From a virus, in IMG/VR virus record IMGVR_UViG_3300045051_000099, positions 1 to 42,113 of that record: a stretch of DNA of 42,113 nt. The stretch is one strand, 5' to 3'. How positions within the stretch are numbered: position 1 is the first letter of the stretch; every line of letters starts with the position of its first letter. The position numbers and the translations under genes were made by a program. Positions 1-8,369 of this stretch are shown in pieces. The notes below the pieces were generated by a model. The model searched no databases, was not told the origin of the DNA, and was given only the letters and a program-made list of their open reading frames with translations.

Positions 1-127
1 CGCCTCGCCGTTTACGGCTACGTTGTAGCCCTTACCGGCCTTGCCTACGGTCACCTCGCGAATTGCAGGTGCTGGGGTAGGTGATACTGTCTCAGTAATC
101 CAACGCTCAGCGTCGTTTATGTCGTTG
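1..127. repeat. Terminal direct repeat, left copy
   Basis: Bases 1-127 are identical to 41987-42113. Removing one copy closes the sequence into a 41,986-bp circle and joins the reading frame cut by both edges without a stop or frameshift. A 127-base overlap equals a common maximum assembly k-mer, so it is most simply the overlap left when a circular (or circularly permuted) genome is assembled. A true packaged terminal repeat is less likely because it lies inside a coding sequence. Confidence 0.95.
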
Positions 128-1260
128 AACTTGTAGATGTTTTTGCCGTCACCGACATAAACTCCGTTGTCGTACTCGTAAGCAGTGTACGGAGCGAATT
201 CAGCCTTTTCGCCTGTGGTGCTAGTAATCTGTACAGCTTCTGCTGTAGTCATCTCTGGAATAGCCTGCTCAGCAGCCCTGATAGCCTCGTAGCTGGCTAC
301 AGGAAGCGCAGTGGCAGGCAGCTTGGTACCAGCCCTCTTAGCCTCGCGTAGGGCATCCTTAGAGTGCTTGGTAAGCCATTCGCGGGCACTGATTGAAAGA
401 ATTGTGTCAGCCATCGCACGGCGACCAGCGATGATACCTGAGAGCGCGATCTGGTTTGCAGCACCCATCAAGTCACGGTCAGCTTTGTTTACCTTGACAG
501 TCTGGTACTTGTAGTTAGCAGCCACGTCAGACTTAGCCATTACAGACTCAAGCACGCTACGGATCTTTGTGTCGCCAGCCTTGGCAAGTGTTGTTCTTAG
601 GCTTGGGGCCTCTGTCTCTAAAGCCTGAGCCTTCTTTAGGCGCTCGCTAACAATTGGCTTACGAGTAGTCGGAACTGTAGTGACGTCTTCGAGCGTAGAT
701 ACCGGAACATTCTTGGCACCGGCTACAAGATCAGCTGCTACATCACCCTTGCGAGCGATGTTTGCTGCACGAATAGCAGCACGACCAGTTGTGGCTGCAA
801 CCTTTAGCGGAGCCGAGATCAGTACAGCTGGAGTATAAGTAAGTGGGTCAAGCAAGATGTCAGTCATCAAGCCTGAAGTGAAGCCAGCTACGCTGTTTGG
901 ATCATCAGCCGGACTGCCACCCTTTTTTAGGTAGCCAAGGTTCTCAAGGATGTCTTTACCAGTAGTGACCTTTTTGCCAGACTGCCATGCAAACGCATTG
1001 TCAGTTGCACGCTTTAGAACGTCGTATGTCTTGCCTGATTTATCGCGTTCACCCTGAGCGTTGTCGATGCTGGCGTTGACCAAACCGCTTACAAAATAAA
1101 GCGGGGTTGAGATCGTGTCGATTGCAGTTTGACCAAAGGAGAGGATGTTCCCTAGTGCGTCGTTAGGCTTTGTAGACGGTGTGCCCGGCTTCGCAAACGG
1201 AGAAGCTGAGCCCTTCTTAAAAGGTGCTACTGGTTTGAAGGGGCTGTTGTTATCTGCCAA
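1..1260 (-). CDS. Giant virion protein, N-terminal 420 residues (continues across the circle junction)
   Basis: This is the beginning of the 2,183-residue protein whose remainder lies at 36695-42113. Reading leftwards from 1260, the frame is open through base 1 and continues at 41986. I place the start at TTG 1260-1258, because AGGACGG lies just upstream; the protein then begins MADNNSPFKP. No better ATG lies upstream in frame. The N-terminus is Pro/Ser/Lys-rich and low in complexity. Around residues 340-420 there are two short segments of the form Y/N-V-x-V...F/Y...A-x-x-W/Y, resembling small SPOR-like repeats. Position after the hub and two Ala/Gln-rich proteins matches the slot of large internal ejection proteins (T7 gp16/P22 gp16 type). 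I see no transglycosylase motif in this part. Confidence 0.88.
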   Translation of the reverse strand, partial: MADNNSPFKPVAPFKKGSASPFAKPGTPSTKPNDALGNILSFGQTAIDTISTPLYFVSGLVNASIDNAQGERDKSGKTYDVLKRATDNAFAWQSGKKVTTGKDILENLGYLKKGGSPADDPNSVAGFTSGLMTDILLDPLTYTPAVLISAPLKVAATTGRAAIRAANIARKGDVAADLVAGAKNVPVSTLEDVTTVPTTRKPIVSERLKKAQALETEAPSLRTTLAKAGDTKIRSVLESVMAKSDVAANYKYQTVKVNKADRDLMGAANQIALSGIIAGRRAMADTILSISAREWLTKHSKDALREAKRAGTKLPATALPVASYEAIRAAEQAIPEMTTAEAVQITSTTGEKAEFAPYTAYEYDNGVYVGDGKNIYKFNDINDAERWITETVSPTPAPAIREVTVGKAGKGYNVAVNGEA

Positions 1261-1298
1261 AAGAACCGTCCTATGCAGTCGTTACTGCAAGTTTACAG

Positions 1299-2429
1299 TT
1301 ATCTCGTAGTGTATAGCAAGCCAGCTAGCTCGTTAGCAAGTGCAAGCGAAGTAGGATCTCCAGCGTTGAAATTACTCCAAGCAGCCATAATTTCAGCCTT
1401 GCTTGGTTTCTGTAGCGCACGTGTCGCACCACCGTCTGGGTTCAATGTAGCAAATGCTGAGTTGTAAGCCTCGGTTAGCTTAGCGTCTAGATCGTTAAAG
1501 TTTACGCCAGCCTTTTGTGCCTTTTGCTGAACGCCTTGAATACCCGGAGCAAAGCTGTTCTTTGCAGCAGCAGCAGCAGCAGCAGCCTGACGTGAACGCT
1601 CAGCAGCAGCCAAGGCTTCACCGTACTTAGCCTCACGAACCTTCTGTTGTGCAGAGTACTTAGCCTGAGCAATGTCAGACTGAACCTGAGCCTTGTTGCC
1701 ACTAAGAGCAAGTAGTCGATCTTCAAGGCCCTTCTGTAGGTCAGCAACAGCCTGAGCTTGCTGGAAACCAAAGCCTGTTTGACGTGTAGCGGTATCCTGA
1801 ACGGCCTGCATCTGGTTAGCCCTCATTAGGCCTTCCCATGTTTGCTGGTAGGCGTTTGACTGACCGATGCCTTCTTCAGTCGCAGTCTGGATTGGGTTTA
1901 CAGCCATGCCCGGACCAGCGCCACGTTCTGCACCAGTTGCAGCTGCTTGAGCAACACCAGCTGCTGAGCCTGCACGAGCCTCAGCTGTACGAGCTGCAAG
2001 AGCCTGCTGCTGCTGAGTGATTGACTGGGTGAACTGCTCGTTGATTCGAGCTGAGTCTTTTGCTGAGAGATCGCTGAGTGTGCCTAGGATGCTCTCAAGG
2101 CTAGCTTTGTTCTTTCCGTAGCGATCCTTAGCAGCCTGTTCTTGCTGGGTTAGATAGTCAAGCGCAGGAGCAAATTGCTTGCTTGGATCTGCGTAAAGCA
2201 TGTCAGCTAGGAACTTTTGAGTACCAGTGCCTGAAGATGCAGCGCTACGTGCAGATGTAGTAGGAGCTGGCTTTGCCATAGGAGTCGGTGTAGCACCAGT
2301 CTGCTTTGAAGACACAGCTGGCTTAGTGGCCATAGGTGGCTTAGTCACGGCAGCGATCGATCTTGGTGTCACTGGCTTTGCGCTACCAGCAGCTGTCGGA
2401 ATACGTGGGATGATGTCTGTGATGTCCAT
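1299..2429 (-). CDS. Ala/Gln-rich putative internal (ejection) virion protein
   Basis: A 376-residue protein with a Pro/Thr/Ala-rich head (residues 1-70) followed by a long helical, Ala/Gln/Lys-rich body. A run of eight alanines (near residue 285) is encoded by a GCA/GCT-type repeat. No catalytic motif is visible. The ATG overlaps the stop of the upstream gene (TAATG), which indicates translational coupling. Composition, and position between the tail hub and the giant protein, are those of podovirus DNA-ejection proteins (T7 gp14/15, P22 gp7/gp20). The function is inferred from order and composition, not from sequence homology. It could instead be an accessory capsid or tail protein. Confidence 0.8.
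   Translation of the reverse strand: MDITDIIPRIPTAAGSAKPVTPRSIAAVTKPPMATKPAVSSKQTGATPTPMAKPAPTTSARSAASSGTGTQKFLADMLYADPSKQFAPALDYLTQQEQAAKDRYGKNKASLESILGTLSDLSAKDSARINEQFTQSITQQQQALAARTAEARAGSAAGVAQAAATGAERGAGPGMAVNPIQTATEEGIGQSNAYQQTWEGLMRANQMQAVQDTATRQTGFGFQQAQAVADLQKGLEDRLLALSGNKAQVQSDIAQAKYSAQQKVREAKYGEALAAAERSRQAAAAAAAAKNSFAPGIQGVQQKAQKAGVNFNDLDAKLTEAYNSAFATLNPDGGATRALQKPSKAEIMAAWSNFNAGDPTSLALANELAGLLYTTR
1563..1588. repeat. GCA trinucleotide tract encoding polyalanine
   Basis: About eight consecutive GCA units lie on the plus strand inside the Ala/Gln-rich virion gene, encoding a polyalanine run on the minus strand. Such tracts can slip by whole codons, changing helix length without breaking the frame. 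Confidence 0.85.
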
Positions 2430-3112
2430 TAGATGCTTCCGTATCTAGCCAACTGTGCCGAAAGAGCCTGTTGAGCAGCCTGTGACTTGTATTGCTGTCC
2501 GGCTAGTGTGCCAGTCCAGTCTGATCCAACAGCGCCGTAGTTTGATAGGAACTGCTGGTTTAGAGCGTCGATCTTGTTTTGAATTGAAGTCCTTGCAGCG
2601 ATTTGCTCAGCATTAGCACGAGCCTCAGCCTGTGATAGCGCACCAGCTGCACCGCCAGCCATTCCGCGAGCTGCATAGTTTCCAGCAAGACGGCGACGAG
2701 CTTCAGTTGCGCCAGTGTCAAGATTCTTACGCTCAGATGCAGCCATTGATTCTTGAGTCTGCTTATCTGCCAAAGCAGCATTGCGAGCATAGTTGAATTC
2801 TGACTGGCCTCCGGCGAGCGCCATCTGGTAAAGAGGATCTGATTCTAAAGTCCACTGAGCAGCAGGATTTACTGGAGCCATGTCCTGAGCCTGCCTATTC
2901 ATAGCGTTTTGAGAAGCGATGTCATCCTGACGAAGTGCCTCACGAGCCTTCATTTGGTTAGCCACGTCCTGAGCCGGAGTAGTTGTGACTTTAGGTGTGC
3001 TTACCTTGATAGGTGTCTTTGTCTTAGGCGTAGCTGTTTTAGTAGCAACCGCTTTAGATTTAGCTGCTAGGGATGAACCCGGGGCTTTGGCCCCAACTGG
3101 AAGAGCTGGCAT
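2429..3112 (-). CDS. Putative internal virion protein, Lys/Ala/Gln-rich
   Basis: A 227-residue protein. Residues 1-50 are a basic, Lys/Thr/Pro-rich low-complexity stretch. The remainder is predicted helical and Ala/Gln/Arg-rich (NYAARGMAGGAAGALSQAEA-type sequence). It has no enzymatic motif. Its start overlaps the stop of the 76-residue gene upstream and its stop overlaps the start of the next Ala/Gln-rich gene, so the three are probably translated together. The gene sits directly after the tail hub and small protein, where P22-type phages encode ejection proteins. Assignment to that role is an inference from synteny and composition. Confidence 0.78.
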   Translation of the reverse strand: MPALPVGAKAPGSSLAAKSKAVATKTATPKTKTPIKVSTPKVTTTPAQDVANQMKAREALRQDDIASQNAMNRQAQDMAPVNPAAQWTLESDPLYQMALAGGQSEFNYARNAALADKQTQESMAASERKNLDTGATEARRRLAGNYAARGMAGGAAGALSQAEARANAEQIAARTSIQNKIDALNQQFLSNYGAVGSDWTGTLAGQQYKSQAAQQALSAQLARYGSI

Positions 3113-3342
3113 TACCTCATAAACCTTAGAACGTCAGGACTGGCAAAAGCACCAGTATTCATTGCCTGTATTTTACCAAGAACTGCGTTTCTTCTGGCCT
3201 TTTTTCTACGATCACGCTCTGCATAGCCAGCTTTGTCCACAGGGCCAGAAGTAGGGCTCATTGTCATGTTGCTATAAATCTTGGCTCCAGCAGCGTAAGG
3301 GTTGAACTCGTAGTTGCCGAGTTTGGCATTGCGTTCTGCCAT
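3112..3342 (-). CDS. Small conserved phage protein of the tail region
   Basis: A 76-residue basic protein. Its centre reads SPTSGPVDKAGYAERDRRKK, and I recognise the SPTSGPVD...GYxERD pattern as a recurrent small protein in structural regions of actinobacteriophages. The function is not known to me. The start overlaps the stop of the tail-hub gene and its own stop overlaps the next start, so it belongs to the same tightly packed late operon. It could be a minor virion component or an assembly factor. Confidence 0.75.
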   Translation of the reverse strand: MAERNAKLGNYEFNPYAAGAKIYSNMTMSPTSGPVDKAGYAERDRRKKARRNAVLGKIQAMNTGAFASPDVLRFMR

Positions 3343-5003
3343 TAGTTTGCTCCCTTAGCGATCTTTGCCTTTGCGCCGATCATCGGCATAATGCTGAAGA
3401 CCTGAACAGGTGAAGTGGACGCCGTACCGTCACAACTCAAGTATAGCTCAAAGTAGATTCGGCGAAACCTTAGAGCGTTATCGAGCTTGGCCTCTAGGCG
3501 CACCGGCGCTCCGGTTGCTGGGATGTCGCGGATAACAGACTCGATTGTTCCCGGCTGCTTTGGACGATCCCAAGTGCTGAATACAAGGTCACCACTGTCA
3601 GTTTTGCTGAGCTCATCCCAGTTGTAGAACTGGTTGTCGTACTGACCTTCTTGAGATAGCTCATCCCAGTTAACTGCCACCGGACGCTCAGTAAGCGCAA
3701 CCGGTACCACACCAGCACGAACCAAGCGTGCTGTGGCAAGGTCGGCTGCCCAGAAGTAAAGACGCTTCCATTCCACAGGGGTATCGAAGTCGTAAATCTT
3801 AGTTTTTAGGTAGCAGACAAACTCTTCAGAACCAACGGCGCTTACTGCGGAGTCTTCTATACGATACAAGCAAAAGTCTGTAAGGCCCTGCTGCTGTTGG
3901 AGACTGTCTCCAGTGATACCAAAATAAAGAGATTCTTCTGATTCTTCTGACCGTCGCGGTACGGTCCAAAAATACGCGGCTCTTGACGTGCTTTCCCATT
4001 CGCTCCATGTGTCCGTGTCTAGGTTGTACGCATACATGGATCCGTTGTGCCAGACAAGGCATCGACGTCCCACGATGCTAACTGCGTGTTGAAAACGCCG
4101 GGTAAAGTTATCGTATTTTTCAAACTTTACTCGTTGTGCGTTAAGTGGATAGTACAGCCAGTTCTGGTACTTGTAAAGGATGCCACCAGATAAAACAAAG
4201 TGTGCGTTTTCAAACTTGACTACAGATCGACGAGACTCAGCCCCGATGTCCTGCTGCATAACCTGCATCTGACCCTCTTCAGGCACGTCACCGTAGCTGT
4301 AGCGGTAGGTTGAGCGGTTGCGGAAAATTACGATGTCGTTGTAGCCCTGAGCCATAGCAGTGATCCATTGACCGTCACCACCACCGATCTCGACGTACAT
4401 GTAGTTTAGGTTGGCGTCTAGCCAGTTCCAGACCGAAGTAGACTCGCCGGATGGGCCGGCGGTTGAGATATTGGTCCAGTAAACGATGTTTGCTGTAGCG
4501 GTGCCCTGCACGCCAAAGCCAAAAAAGCGGGTTTGAAAAAGCTCGATACCACCTAGGGCAGGCATTGTTGGGGTATTGGTAAATGTACCATTCTCCCAAT
4601 AACCGCCCTGACCCGCAGTGGCCGAGGAAAGAACAATCTTGTTTAGGTACTGAGTACAGTCGGTCGCTGCAAAGCTAGCGATCTCGGTCCAGAGCTGAGT
4701 TTCAACCTGATAGATCCAAGTCTTAGCGTTTGTAGTTGCAACTAGATAGCGGGTGCCGTCTGACTTAATGTAAGTACCAATAATGTCAACAGGCTGACCA
4801 GCAACCGGAGTATAAACAACATTGCCCGCTTTCTTCTCTGGGTAGATAGCCGGGCGAGACATCATCGAACCGTTAGTCGTGAACTCAAAGTTGATAATGT
4901 CGGCTAGCTCATTATTGGCAATAGACGACTGGTCCCAGTAGTTATTTAGACCACCAGTAAATTGCTGGAGTGCAGCACTTCTTTCGCGGATGATCTGTGA
5001 CAT
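3342..5003 (-). CDS. Tail hub / packaged-DNA stabilisation protein, P22 gp10-like
   Basis: A 553-residue β-rich protein starting MSQIIRERSAALQQF. It has an N-terminal segment with FTGGLNNYWDQSSIANNELA followed by repeated blade-like stretches (IGTYIKSDGTRYLVATTN, RFFGFGVQGTATANIVYW, NDIVIFRNRSTYRYS, GRRCLVWHNGSMYAYNLD). The order is that of the β-propeller hub or nozzle proteins of short-tailed phages, which close the neck beneath the adaptor. It follows the gp4-like adaptor gene directly, with a 1-base ATG/stop overlap, as in the P22 plan. The family call rests on order, length and fold-like pattern. Precise homology would need a profile search. Confidence 0.72.
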   Translation of the reverse strand: MSQIIRERSAALQQFTGGLNNYWDQSSIANNELADIINFEFTTNGSMMSRPAIYPEKKAGNVVYTPVAGQPVDIIGTYIKSDGTRYLVATTNAKTWIYQVETQLWTEIASFAATDCTQYLNKIVLSSATAGQGGYWENGTFTNTPTMPALGGIELFQTRFFGFGVQGTATANIVYWTNISTAGPSGESTSVWNWLDANLNYMYVEIGGGDGQWITAMAQGYNDIVIFRNRSTYRYSYGDVPEEGQMQVMQQDIGAESRRSVVKFENAHFVLSGGILYKYQNWLYYPLNAQRVKFEKYDNFTRRFQHAVSIVGRRCLVWHNGSMYAYNLDTDTWSEWESTSRAAYFWTVPRRSEESEESLYFGITGDSLQQQQGLTDFCLYRIEDSAVSAVGSEEFVCYLKTKIYDFDTPVEWKRLYFWAADLATARLVRAGVVPVALTERPVAVNWDELSQEGQYDNQFYNWDELSKTDSGDLVFSTWDRPKQPGTIESVIRDIPATGAPVRLEAKLDNALRFRRIYFELYLSCDGTASTSPVQVFSIMPMIGAKAKIAKGAN

Positions 5004-5665
5004 TAGTAAATATCGCTCGGATCAGCTAGAACTCCGCCGTAAAGCGAGTCTTGCGACTGAGTGTCCTTAGTGAATAGGCGATCTAGGCCATCACGGAACT
5101 GGCGGAACTTGTAGTTGGCAGCATCATAGTTTTCGTCCATTTCAAGCGCCTGTGAGATTACATAGTTTACAAGCTCGTTGAAGTAGCGATCTGGGATACT
5201 CAAAGCATCCGACAAGGTGACCAAAGAAGTAGGGTTCTTGATGAACTCAAGCTTCAAGCCGTTAGTGAAGGTTTTGTTCGGAACCGGGTAAAGCGAGATC
5301 ACACCGGCACGTTCGTACCAGATTTCCGGACGCTCAGCCTTGAGCATCTTCTCTGGATCTGCTGACAGAATAAAGTCGCGAGCTGCCTGTGGGGTCAGGT
5401 TCTTTAGCGGGTAGCCGTTGACATAGATAGCCTCAATAACTAGCACCTTATCATTAGGGAAGGTATAGTCTGACTGGTTAGCTACAAGGTTTGAATACTT
5501 TACGTCACGCAGGATTGGGTTCGAGTTGACGATCTCTCTCTGACCGTCATTGATCCACGATAGCAGCGCCGGGTCACCAAGCTGGGCACCTGAAGTGTCA
5601 CCAAATTGTGAGCGAACGCGGAGCGATACGTCGTTTCCTGTGTGAGTAAATTCTTCGGCTGCCAT
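5003..5665 (-). CDS. Head-to-tail adaptor (P22 gp4-like)
   Basis: A 220-residue protein with the usual adaptor layout. A short acidic N-terminus is followed by helices containing LGDPALLSWINDGQREIV, then a β-domain (SDYTFPNDKVLVIEAIYVNG...GVISLYPVPN) and a C-terminal helical segment that would contact the portal. The 'D..LL.WIN.GQREIV' pattern is characteristic of phage head-tail connector proteins of this type. Its place between the coat operon and the tail hub supports a role in attaching the tail after packaging. The stop overlaps the start of the hub gene. Confidence in the general role is good; the precise family name is inferred. Confidence 0.72.
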   Translation of the reverse strand: MAAEEFTHTGNDVSLRVRSQFGDTSGAQLGDPALLSWINDGQREIVNSNPILRDVKYSNLVANQSDYTFPNDKVLVIEAIYVNGYPLKNLTPQAARDFILSADPEKMLKAERPEIWYERAGVISLYPVPNKTFTNGLKLEFIKNPTSLVTLSDALSIPDRYFNELVNYVISQALEMDENYDAANYKFRQFRDGLDRLFTKDTQSQDSLYGGVLADPSDIY

Positions 5666-5667
5666 GA

Positions 5668-6090
5668 CTACTTCCTAATTGTCTTACCGTTGTGAGACCA
5701 AGTGCTCTTATGCGACTTCATAGCGCTCTTGAGTACGTCTTTACGCTCTTCTCGCCACTCTTGTTCGCGCTTGGCATCCATCGCTGCCTCTGCCATCTCT
5801 AACAATCGTAGCTTACTTATCTCAGAATTTGGGTCGTTCATGTTGTTGCGTAGCAGCTCTGCTAGCAACCGGTGATCGATCTCTGATTCGTGAAGCGTGC
5901 GAATGACGTAGGACGGAACACCTAATGGTTCATCTACAAGCGCAAACGGCCTATCTGGGTTGAAGTTAGGGTGGCCCATCTCTAAGCGGATCAAGCGAAC
6001 AGTAGGGAATACATCCCTGATCACTTCTGATACTCGGCGCTGATAAGGGCTATACAAACCGTCTATGCGGGAAAAGTCAATTACGTCCAT
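5668..6090 (-). CDS. Hypothetical structural-region protein
   Basis: A 140-residue protein starting MDVIDFSRIDGLYSPYQ. The first half is mixed α/β, with LIRLEMGHPNFNPDRPFALV in its middle. The second half is helical and charged (MAEAAMDAKREQEWREERKD) and ends in a basic tail. I do not recognise a family. It is the first gene after the terminator that follows the coat gene and lies 2 bases upstream of the adaptor gene, so it probably takes part in head completion or tail attachment. AGGATAG precedes the ATG at 6090. Confidence 0.72.
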   Translation of the reverse strand: MDVIDFSRIDGLYSPYQRRVSEVIRDVFPTVRLIRLEMGHPNFNPDRPFALVDEPLGVPSYVIRTLHESEIDHRLLAELLRNNMNDPNSEISKLRLLEMAEAAMDAKREQEWREERKDVLKSAMKSHKSTWSHNGKTIRK

Positions 6091-6110
6091 ACATCTATCC
6101 TAATGAAAAA

Positions 6111-6145
6111 CCCCCTGTGCCCGCGAGACGGACAGGCACAGGGGG
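6111..6145 (-). terminator. Intrinsic terminator after the major capsid gene
   Basis: A perfect 11-bp stem (CCCCCTGTGCC at 6111-6121 with its complement at 6135-6145) and a 13-base loop are followed on the minus strand by five T residues. It lies between the coat gene stop and the next gene. It also has a T run on the other side, so it could act in both directions. It probably lets coat mRNA be made in excess over the tail genes. Confidence 0.88.
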
Positions 6146-6163
6146 AGTTTTTTCAGCTAGCTA

Positions 6164-7384
6164 TTACGCGCCTAGTTCGGCAATGTTTGATAGCTTAGCG
6201 TGTGCGTTACGACGGTAGGTACCTAGTTCTGAGTACTGGTACAAAGTCGCACGGTAGGCGTCAGTGTCGCCAACGCGCTGCCACATAGCACCGTCACGGT
6301 CCATCCATGACCAGTCCTTCTTGCGGTTGATCACAAGCTGGTTTGAAGATAGAGCGTATAGAGTGCCCTTTGGAGCTGCGTAGTCAGATACGAACTTGAT
6401 TGGCTTGCCAAGAGCTTCGAAGCTGAATGAACGCTGACCACCGGTTAGACCTGCACCGTTTACGAACTGGCGTAGACCCTGTAGCAAGTTCCAGTAAGCG
6501 TTGTAAACGCCCGGAGCTGCTAGGAATACGTCAACTTCGCCACCCTGCTTGTCAACCTTCTGAACAAGGCTGATCAAGTCAAGCTCGGTTAGAGTACCCG
6601 GGGTACCTACTGAACCTAGAGTCTTGATGGTTGAGTTCCATACTGGAACAGTTGCGCCATCAATACCGTGTAGTGAGTTGCCTGAACCTACGATTGCACC
6701 TAGACCAGTTAGCTCCTTGTTGAATGAGTTAACACCTGACACACCGCGAACGATGATGTCACCTGCAACTGCTGCAACTGAAGCTGAGAAGGTCACAGCG
6801 CCTGTGTCTTCGTTTACAGATACAACGGTGACGGTTGCCTTAACGGTTGGAGTACCGTCAGTTAGGTCAGATCCGTCTAGTAGAGCAACAGCCATTTCTG
6901 GCTCAACCCACTGTGCGTTGTCCATAACGATGGTGGTGCTAGTAGCAGTTGTCTTAACAGCTGCTAGCTTTCCGGTTCCATCGCCGTAGATCTGGCGGTT
7001 TAGGTCACGTGCAACGTCGCGCTTTAGACCTGAAACTTCAGCGTCTACTACGTTAACGAATGCGTTTGGGTCACCAGTAGCCTGCTCGAAAAGCTGACCG
7101 TCTACCTCGATTGAACCGTATAGGTTCTTTAGGTAAAGAGAAGCCTGCTTGTACTTCTGAGCGCCTGCTACAGGTAGAGTTTCACGAACTCCACGAGCAC
7201 CGATACCTTGGTTGCGTCCGATGTGAGTGTCGAAACGAACTTCTTTACCGTTGTTGGTGATGTTCTGAGCTGTTGACTGGAAGAACTCCAGTGCTGGGTT
7301 TTTGTCCTTCAGCTGCTCGTGAATGTCGCCGTAGACGAGCTTCAGAGCCTCTGAGGCGAAAGTCAAAATTCCTTGACCTGCCAT
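6164..7384 (-). CDS. Major capsid protein (HK97-type fold)
   Basis: A 406-residue protein with the N-terminus MAGQGILTFASEALKLVYGD. It has an early N-arm/E-loop-like region (NGKEVRFDTHIGRNQGIGAR) and an inserted β-rich segment around residues 150-220 (TATSTTIVMDNAQWVEPEMA...VTVVSVNEDTGAVTF). The C-terminal half contains the segment QRSFSFEALGKPIKFVSDYA, followed by strands typical of P- and A-domains. The length and its position directly downstream of the scaffold identify it as the coat protein. AGGAGAG lies a few bases before ATG. It is flanked by its own candidate promoter and a strong terminator, as expected for the most abundant virion protein. Confidence 0.9.
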   Translation of the reverse strand: MAGQGILTFASEALKLVYGDIHEQLKDKNPALEFFQSTAQNITNNGKEVRFDTHIGRNQGIGARGVRETLPVAGAQKYKQASLYLKNLYGSIEVDGQLFEQATGDPNAFVNVVDAEVSGLKRDVARDLNRQIYGDGTGKLAAVKTTATSTTIVMDNAQWVEPEMAVALLDGSDLTDGTPTVKATVTVVSVNEDTGAVTFSASVAAVAGDIIVRGVSGVNSFNKELTGLGAIVGSGNSLHGIDGATVPVWNSTIKTLGSVGTPGTLTELDLISLVQKVDKQGGEVDVFLAAPGVYNAYWNLLQGLRQFVNGAGLTGGQRSFSFEALGKPIKFVSDYAAPKGTLYALSSNQLVINRKKDWSWMDRDGAMWQRVGDTDAYRATLYQYSELGTYRRNAHAKLSNIAELGA

Positions 7385-7470
7385 GATTTCACTCTCCTAA
7401 GAGTAAACAGAATTAACGATTGATTGCCGTTGCCCTGACCACTCTTAGGTGGCTGTACTTAGACACTTGT

Positions 7471-7498
7471 ACATTATCACAATTAGACATTTCTGTCT
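7471..7498 (-). promoter_or_regulatory. Possible capsid-gene promoter with adjacent inverted repeat
   Basis: The 127-base gap between scaffold and coat genes holds, on the minus strand, TGTGATAAT, an extended -10-like element, at 7480-7472. Just upstream of it is an imperfect palindrome, AGACA-N4-TGTCT (7485-7498). No clear TTGACA box is present. The gap carries no gene and ends in the strong coat ribosome-binding site, so a dedicated coat promoter is plausible but unproven. Confidence 0.3.
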
Positions 7499-7511
7499 GT
7501 TGTGCTAATTT

Positions 7512-8360
7512 TTACTGGTTAGCCCGACGGTATTCTTCCATCATCTTGACCAGCATTTCCTTCTTACCCTGTGAATCTTTAGGGATTGAAAGATCTGGTG
7601 CGATGACTCCAGCGCCACCGGCTGATCCGATAACCATAGGTGCCGGTTCTCCGCCTTGTGGCTGAGCTGATGGCAAACCGCCGATCATGTCGCTAAGCTC
7701 TTTTGCAGCTTGAGCAACTGTGATCTCACGTCCAGATGCAAGTGCTGCATCCATTAGGTTATAGATAGCCTTTTCGTGGGCTGGGTTGATGGTGTGAACT
7801 TCACGAAGTCTAGCCATGTCAGCATCAAGCTGCATGGTGTATTCCTCGGTGTCCTTAGCCAACTGCTGCTCGTTGCGCCAGTTTTCAACTTCTTCAGTCT
7901 TAGCGCGTAGAGCGTCAAGCTCTTTCTTTAGTGCTTTAGGAACTTCTTCGCCATCGAATAGGTCGTCAAAGTCTTCGCCTGAAGCCTCTTCCATTGCATC
8001 CTTGGCAGCCTGCTGTGCTTCTTCTGGCAACATACCTTGCTGCTTTAGGTAGCTCTGTAGGCGCACGTAGGTGTCGACTGGATCTTCTTCGAGTGAACGA
8101 GCAAGGCTTAGGCCACCCTCGATCAACTCAACTGGGATACCCTCTTCGACGTATTTTTTGAACGGAGTGTACTTCTCAAGCTGCTGCTGGAAATACTTGT
8201 CCTGCTCCTGTAGGTGAGGGGTCACCTTCTGGTGCCAAGCTTCAGGAAGCTCAGATAGCAGCTTCTCATAAGCCGGGTGAACTTTAGGCTCTTCGGCCTG
8301 TGTTTCTACTACTGGTGTCTCAGTAGTCTGGTCAGCAATTTGCTGCGTCTCTTCAGACAT
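7512..8360 (-). CDS. Capsid scaffolding protein
   Basis: A 282-residue, strongly acidic, Gln/Glu-rich, mostly helical protein with no enzymatic motif. It has an acidic N-terminus (residues 1-30), long coiled-coil-prone helices (PHLQEQDKYFQQQLEKY, EELDALRAKTEEVENWRN-like stretches), a Gly/Ala/Pro linker near residues 225-255 and a short basic C-terminus (KKEMLVKMMEEYRRANQ) that could bind coat. Position between portal and coat is the classical scaffold slot. It starts at ATG 8360, 9 bases after the portal stop. The role is a confident inference from composition and order. Confidence 0.83.
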   Translation of the reverse strand: MSEETQQIADQTTETPVVETQAEEPKVHPAYEKLLSELPEAWHQKVTPHLQEQDKYFQQQLEKYTPFKKYVEEGIPVELIEGGLSLARSLEEDPVDTYVRLQSYLKQQGMLPEEAQQAAKDAMEEASGEDFDDLFDGEEVPKALKKELDALRAKTEEVENWRNEQQLAKDTEEYTMQLDADMARLREVHTINPAHEKAIYNLMDAALASGREITVAQAAKELSDMIGGLPSAQPQGGEPAPMVIGSAGGAGVIAPDLSIPKDSQGKKEMLVKMMEEYRRANQ

Positions 8361-8369
8361 TCTTTTTCC

